Assembly: GCA_946480995.1 (NCBI GenBank)
Contig: CAMLMF010000059.1
Span: 1 to 9,876, forward strand
From: an uncultured Bdellovibrio sp.
GTDB taxonomy: Bacteria; Bdellovibrionota; Bdellovibrionia; Bdellovibrionales; Bdellovibrionaceae
Length of the DNA: 9,876 nucleotides
Direction: 5' to 3'
Shown: positions 5,612 through 9,876 of the stretch, piece by piece
Position numbering within the stretch: position 1 is the first letter of the stretch
How the letters are laid out: the number at the start of each line of letters is the position of its first letter
Notes under the pieces: generated by a model
What the model saw: only the letters and a program-made list of their open reading frames with translations
The model's database searches: none
What the model was told of the DNA's origin: nothing
Position numbers and translations under genes: made by a program

Positions 5612-6547
5612 ATGGCACAAGTTACCATGAAAGAAATGCTAGACGCGGGAGTCCACTTCGGACATCAAACTCAGCGTTGGAACCCAAAAATGAAACCATA
5701 CGTTTACACATCTCGCGGAGGCATTCATATTATTGACCTTCAAAAGACTGTTGTACGTGCTAACAAAGCTGCTGACTTCGTAAAAGAAATCGCTGCTAAC
5801 GGTGGTCGTTTGATCTTCGTTGGAACTAAAAAACAAGCGATTGAGCCTGTTCAAGAAGCTGCTGCTAAGTGTGGCCAATACCACGTTACTAAACGTTGGT
5901 TGGGTGGCATGATGACAAACTTCGAAACGATCAAATCTTCTATCGATCGTCTTCGTAAAATCGACGCTATGAAAGAAAAAGGTGAATTCAATTACCTTAC
6001 TAAAAAAGAGCGCGCGAAACTTGAAAAAGAATACATCCGTTTGACAGATTTCCTTAGCGGTATCCGTGACATGAAGGAAATGCCTTCTGCAATGTTCGTT
6101 GTCGATCTTCCTAAAGAACACATCGCAGTTGCTGAAGCAAAACGTTTGGGCATCCCAGTAGTTGGTATCGCTGATACAAACTCTGATCCTGAATCAATTG
6201 ATTTCCCAATTCCAGGCAATGACGATGCGATCCGTTCAATCAAATTGTTCGCAAACCTAGTTGCTGAAGCTTACCTAGAAGGTTCTAAAACTTGGGAACA
6301 AAAACTTCGCACAATGTCTGACAAACAATCTGACGTTGCTAAAGAAGCTAAAGCTGAAGGTAAAGACGACGCTCCTAAAAAACGTGGTGCAGCTCCTAAA
6401 GCTGGCGCGAAAGAAGCTCCTAAGAAAGCAGCTGGTCCTGCAATCGTTAAAGCTTCTAAAGCTCGTAAACTTGTTGCTGCTGGTACAGCGGAAGAAGTTG
6501 AAATCCAAGCTGAGCTTGAAAACAAAGAAGACGATTCAGCTGAGTAG
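5612..6547 (+). CDS. rpsB: 30S ribosomal protein S2 with long C-terminal extension
   Basis: S2 joins the 30S subunit late and helps anchor S1. The core (about 1-228) is canonical: MKEMLDAGVHFGHQT (6-20), WNPKMKPYVY (23-32), GGRLIFVGTKKQA (64-76), WLGGMMTNF (96-104), MPSAMFVVD (157-165), GIPVVGIADTNSDP (180-193) and GNDDAIRSI (202-210). At 311 residues it is about 70 longer than E. coli S2 (241). The added tail (about 232-311) is low-complexity, with a Lys/Ala/Pro-rich middle (residues 254-275, including APKK twice) followed by an acidic end (EIQAELENKEDDSAE). Codon choice is strongly biased (many GCT, CGT, AAA), as expected of a highly expressed gene and unlike priA. ATG 5612 has AAGGA 9 nt upstream. 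Confidence 0.98.
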   Translation: MAQVTMKEMLDAGVHFGHQTQRWNPKMKPYVYTSRGGIHIIDLQKTVVRANKAADFVKEIAANGGRLIFVGTKKQAIEPVQEAAAKCGQYHVTKRWLGGMMTNFETIKSSIDRLRKIDAMKEKGEFNYLTKKERAKLEKEYIRLTDFLSGIRDMKEMPSAMFVVDLPKEHIAVAEAKRLGIPVVGIADTNSDPESIDFPIPGNDDAIRSIKLFANLVAEAYLEGSKTWEQKLRTMSDKQSDVAKEAKAEGKDDAPKKRGAAPKAGAKEAPKKAAGPAIVKASKARKLVAAGTAEEVEIQAELENKEDDSAE

Positions 6548-6568
6548 TTCTCAGATGAATGAAGTAGC

Positions 6569-6595
6569 AAGGGTGGCCTAGCCACCCTTCTCTTT
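6569..6595 (+). terminator. Terminator or attenuator hairpin between rpsB and tsf
   Basis: AAGGGTGGC (6569-6577) and GCCACCCTT (6581-6589) form a perfect 9-bp stem with the 3-nt loop CTA, followed by CTCTTT. The stem is strong but the tract is interrupted. It begins 21 nt after the rpsB stop. Partial termination here would set the S2:EF-Ts ratio, as the rpsB-tsf spacer is thought to do in E. coli; that role is inferred. Confidence 0.6.
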
Positions 6596-6624
6596 GTCAG
6601 TCTCTTGTTATTTTGATCTTTATA
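6594..6624 (+). promoter_or_regulatory. Weak candidate internal promoter for tsf
   Basis: TTGTCA (6594-6599) is a five-of-six match to a -35 box, and TTTATA (6619-6624) could be the -10, but the 19-nt spacing is longer than ideal. Transcription from it would begin at about the structured segment at 6631. It may simply be AT-rich spacer. Confidence 0.25.
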
Positions 6625-6630
6625 TAAAAA

Positions 6631-6700
6631 GCGGTCTTTAAAATGCCCCCGTCGGCACTCTGAAAAGACTGCACCGAAGCTGCTAACGCAGTTGGTGTTT
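6631..6700 (+). promoter_or_regulatory. Structured RNA segment upstream of tsf
   Basis: GCGGTCTTT (6631-6639) pairs with AAAGACTGC (6664-6672) as a 9-bp stem with one G-T wobble, enclosing a small hairpin TGCC/GGCA (6644-6647 and 6654-6657). Next comes a second hairpin, CACC (6672-6675) with GGTG (6694-6697) and CTGC (6680-6683) with GCAG (6688-6691), linked by AA-TT pairs with bulged G, followed directly by TTTT. The rest of the gap to tsf (6701-6730) is AT-rich and unremarkable, ending in the AAGGAG ribosome-binding site at 6731-6736. I do not recognise a known riboswitch or leader. The second hairpin plus TTTT could be a weak terminator. Confidence 0.4.
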
Positions 6701-6744
6701 TAGGATCGCTTGTATTTATCTATTTTATTTAAGGAGTCTTCCTA

Positions 6745-8386
<1,642 letters not shown>

Positions 8387-8421
8387 ACGTTTAACTACGT
8401 TTGACGACAAGGAGACTCATT

Positions 8422-8982
8422 ATGGCGATCGCTGATGTAAAAAAGAACGCACAAGCAAAAATGGATAAGAGCTTGCTAGCACTAGGTGAGGAACTTAAAA
8501 AAATCCGCACCGGCCGCGCACAAGTTTCAATGCTTGATAATATCCGTGTAAATTACTACGGAACTCCATCTCCCCTTTCACAGGTTGCTTCTATTTCTAC
8601 TCCAGATGCGAAGTCTTTCTTAATCGCACCTTGGGAAGCTTCCATCCTTAAAGAAATCGAACAAGCTATCGTAAAATCTGAATTGGGCATGGCCCCAATG
8701 AACGATGGTAAAGTGATTCGTTTGAAAGTTCCTGACTTAACTGAAGAGCGCCGTAAAGACCTTGCTAAACAAGTTAAGAAAATCGCTGAGGAAGCACGCG
8801 TTGCTGTTCGTATGGCTCGTCGTGATGCGAATGACGAAGTTAAAAAGCTTCAAAAAGATAAAGCTGTCAGCGAAGACGAAGGAAAAAAAGCCGAAGCTGA
8901 CATCCAAAAAGTAACTGATGATTTTATTAAAAAAGTCGATCAGGTTGCTGAAGAAAAAGAAAAATCAATTCTTACTATTTAG
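8422..8982 (+). CDS. frr: Ribosome recycling factor
   Basis: RRF splits post-termination ribosomes together with EF-G. The 186-residue product (E. coli 185) has KKIRTGRAQVSMLD (26-39), VNYYGTPSPLSQVA (43-56), APMNDGKVIRLKVPDLTEERRKDL (91-114), VRMARRDANDEVKK (129-142) and the SEDEGKK segment (150-156); domain I is the expected three-helix bundle. ATG 8422 is chosen over the in-frame TTG at 8401 because AAGGAG (8409-8414) lies 7 nt upstream and the length then matches the family. The 35-nt gap after pyrH carries two short ACGTTT direct repeats and no terminator, so pyrH, frr and uppS are probably co-transcribed. Confidence 0.97.
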   Translation: MAIADVKKNAQAKMDKSLLALGEELKKIRTGRAQVSMLDNIRVNYYGTPSPLSQVASISTPDAKSFLIAPWEASILKEIEQAIVKSELGMAPMNDGKVIRLKVPDLTEERRKDLAKQVKKIAEEARVAVRMARRDANDEVKKLQKDKAVSEDEGKKAEADIQKVTDDFIKKVDQVAEEKEKSILTI

Positions 8983-8993
8983 TATTGCACACG

Positions 8994-9725
8994 ATGAGTT
9001 TACCTAAGCATGTCGCAATCATTATGGATGGGAACGGTCGTTGGGCTCAGCTCAAGCGTCGTCCTCGTACATTTGGACATATCAAAGGGACTCGTGTCGC
9101 AAAAAAAATCATCACGGCGTGTTCGCGCCGTGGGATCAAAAATCTGACTCTTTACGCATTCAGTACTGAAAACTGGTTTCGTCCTCAGGAAGAAGTCAGC
9201 TTACTGATGCTGATTTTGCGTCGCTATCTAAAGCGTGAAACTGATAACCTGGTAAAAGAAAATATTCGCTTTTCTGTGATCGGTGACATGTCTTTGATTC
9301 CTTTGGATGTGGCACACGCCATTGAACATTCGATGGAAGCCACAGCTCAATGCACGGGTCTGCACTTGGTCTTTGCGCTTAGCTATGGCTCGCGCCAAGA
9401 AATTACTAGCACGGTGAAAGAAATTGCAGCACGCGTGGCAGCTGGCGAACTTGCGCCTGAAGACATTGATGAGTCTTTGATCAATGCAACTTTAAGTACA
9501 TACCCAACTCCGGATCCTGACCTTATTATCCGCACGAGTGGCGAACAAAGACTTTCAAACTTTTTATTATGGCAAGCCGCTTACTCTGAATTTTACTTTA
9601 CTGAAGTTTTGTGGCCGAATTTTACGGAGTCTCACTTGGACGAAGCGCTGCATGCGTTTTCAACGAGACAGCGCCGTTACGGGAAGGTCACGACAAATGA
9701 CAACGTGGAAAAGCTTTCTAACTAG
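8994..9725 (+). CDS. uppS: Undecaprenyl diphosphate synthase (cis-prenyltransferase)
   Basis: UppS condenses farnesyl diphosphate with eight isopentenyl diphosphates to give the C55 lipid carrier used for peptidoglycan and O-antigen assembly. The 243-residue product carries the family signature HVAIIMDGNGRWA (6-18, catalytic Asp12), GHIKG (28-32), TLYAFSTENWFRP (52-64), LVFALSYGSRQEI (125-137) and DLIIRTSGEQRLSNFLLWQAAYSEFYF (176-202), with Arg180, Glu184, Arg186 and Glu199 in place. ATG 8994 matches the usual family N-terminus; an in-frame TTG at 8985 would add three residues. Neither start has a recognisable Shine-Dalgarno sequence, and the ATG lies 11 nt after the frr stop, so translation may rely on coupling to frr. 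The 3' end overlaps cdsA by 29 nt. Confidence 0.97.
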   Translation: MSLPKHVAIIMDGNGRWAQLKRRPRTFGHIKGTRVAKKIITACSRRGIKNLTLYAFSTENWFRPQEEVSLLMLILRRYLKRETDNLVKENIRFSVIGDMSLIPLDVAHAIEHSMEATAQCTGLHLVFALSYGSRQEITSTVKEIAARVAAGELAPEDIDESLINATLSTYPTPDPDLIIRTSGEQRLSNFLLWQAAYSEFYFTEVLWPNFTESHLDEALHAFSTRQRRYGKVTTNDNVEKLSN

Positions 9726-9876
9726 AGCCGTCTCTGCCCTGATTGCACTAGCAATTATCATCGGACTTTATTTATCCCTTAACCTTACAGGACTTAAAAT
9801 TGCTGTCGCCTTTGCGATGGTGATGAGTGCATGGGAGTTGTTAGGGGTTTTGTTTCATAAAGAACAGTCTAAATTC
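9697..9876 (+). CDS. cdsA: Phosphatidate cytidylyltransferase, N-terminal part (3' end outside window)
   Basis: The first 60 codons of a frame still open at the right edge. The N-terminus WKSFLTRAVSALIALAIIIGLYLSL resembles the CdsA start (a TRxxSA motif then a membrane segment, about residues 13-30), followed by a second hydrophobic segment (about 34-53) containing the small-residue/Trp-Glu stretch SAWELLGVLF (44-53) typical of the family. CdsA makes CDP-diacylglycerol from phosphatidic acid and CTP at the inner membrane, the precursor of phospholipids. ATG 9697 has AAGG (9684-9687) 9 nt upstream, inside the uppS coding sequence; it overlaps uppS by 29 nt in another frame. The catalytic C-terminal signature is not in the window, so the assignment rests on the N-terminus and the conserved position after uppS. 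Confidence 0.85.
   Translation, partial: MTTWKSFLTRAVSALIALAIIIGLYLSLNLTGLKIAVAFAMVMSAWELLGVLFHKEQSKF

Noticed and set aside
6271..6585. 104-codon open frame on the - strand opposite the rpsB tail
   Set aside because: It mirrors the Ala/Lys-rich coding sequence; its Ser/Ala/Leu composition is a by-product of biased codons and it has no start context.
8401..8421. TTG 8401 as the frr start
   Set aside because: AAGGAG at 8409-8414 lies downstream of it, and the family length fits ATG 8422.

Overview
The window is a chromosomal core-gene region with every convincing gene on the + strand. Codon use and moderate GC, together with the domain architectures, suggest a free-living Gram-negative bacterium. 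The mix of an unfamiliar secreted protein, a CFI-box protein and the rpsB-tsf-pyrH-frr-uppS-cdsA string looks most like Bdellovibrio or a relative (Bdellovibrionota). That assignment is an impression from family resemblance and was not tested by any search.

Left block (1-5224): the 3' end of galU (UTP-glucose-1-phosphate uridylyltransferase), a cysteine-free secreted protein of unknown function, priA (replication restart helicase), a zinc-ribbon/helical/CFI-box protein, and a Rossmann-type FAD/NAD(P) oxidoreductase-like protein. The first three are tightly packed (an 8-nt gap, then a 4-nt ATGA overlap) and probably co-transcribed. No clear terminator is visible between priA and the next two genes.

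Middle non-coding stretch (5225-5611, 387 nt): a terminator-like hairpin, a second perfect stem, an 11-bp palindrome, an AT-rich promoter-like patch and a long structured leader with two Shine-Dalgarno-like sequences before rpsB. This is the most regulation-rich part of the window.

Right block (5612-9876): rpsB (ribosomal protein S2, with a C-terminal extension of about 80 residues), a terminator-like hairpin and structured spacer, tsf (EF-Ts), pyrH (UMP kinase, TTG start), frr (ribosome recycling factor), uppS (undecaprenyl diphosphate synthase) and the 5' end of cdsA (phosphatidate cytidylyltransferase, cut by the window edge). This widely conserved order joins translation (S2, EF-Ts, RRF), pyrimidine nucleotide supply (UMP kinase, whose UDP product feeds CTP needed by CdsA) and envelope lipid synthesis (UppS, CdsA).

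I see no mobile element, CRISPR array, tRNA, rRNA or defence system. The points most worth a second look are a PriA that appears to lack the winged-helix domain, the S2 extension, the structured rpsB and tsf leaders, and the poorly characterised pair between priA and rpsB. Four gene starts were set inward of the longest open frame (254, 4085, 8422, 8994), mainly on ribosome-binding sites and family N-termini.
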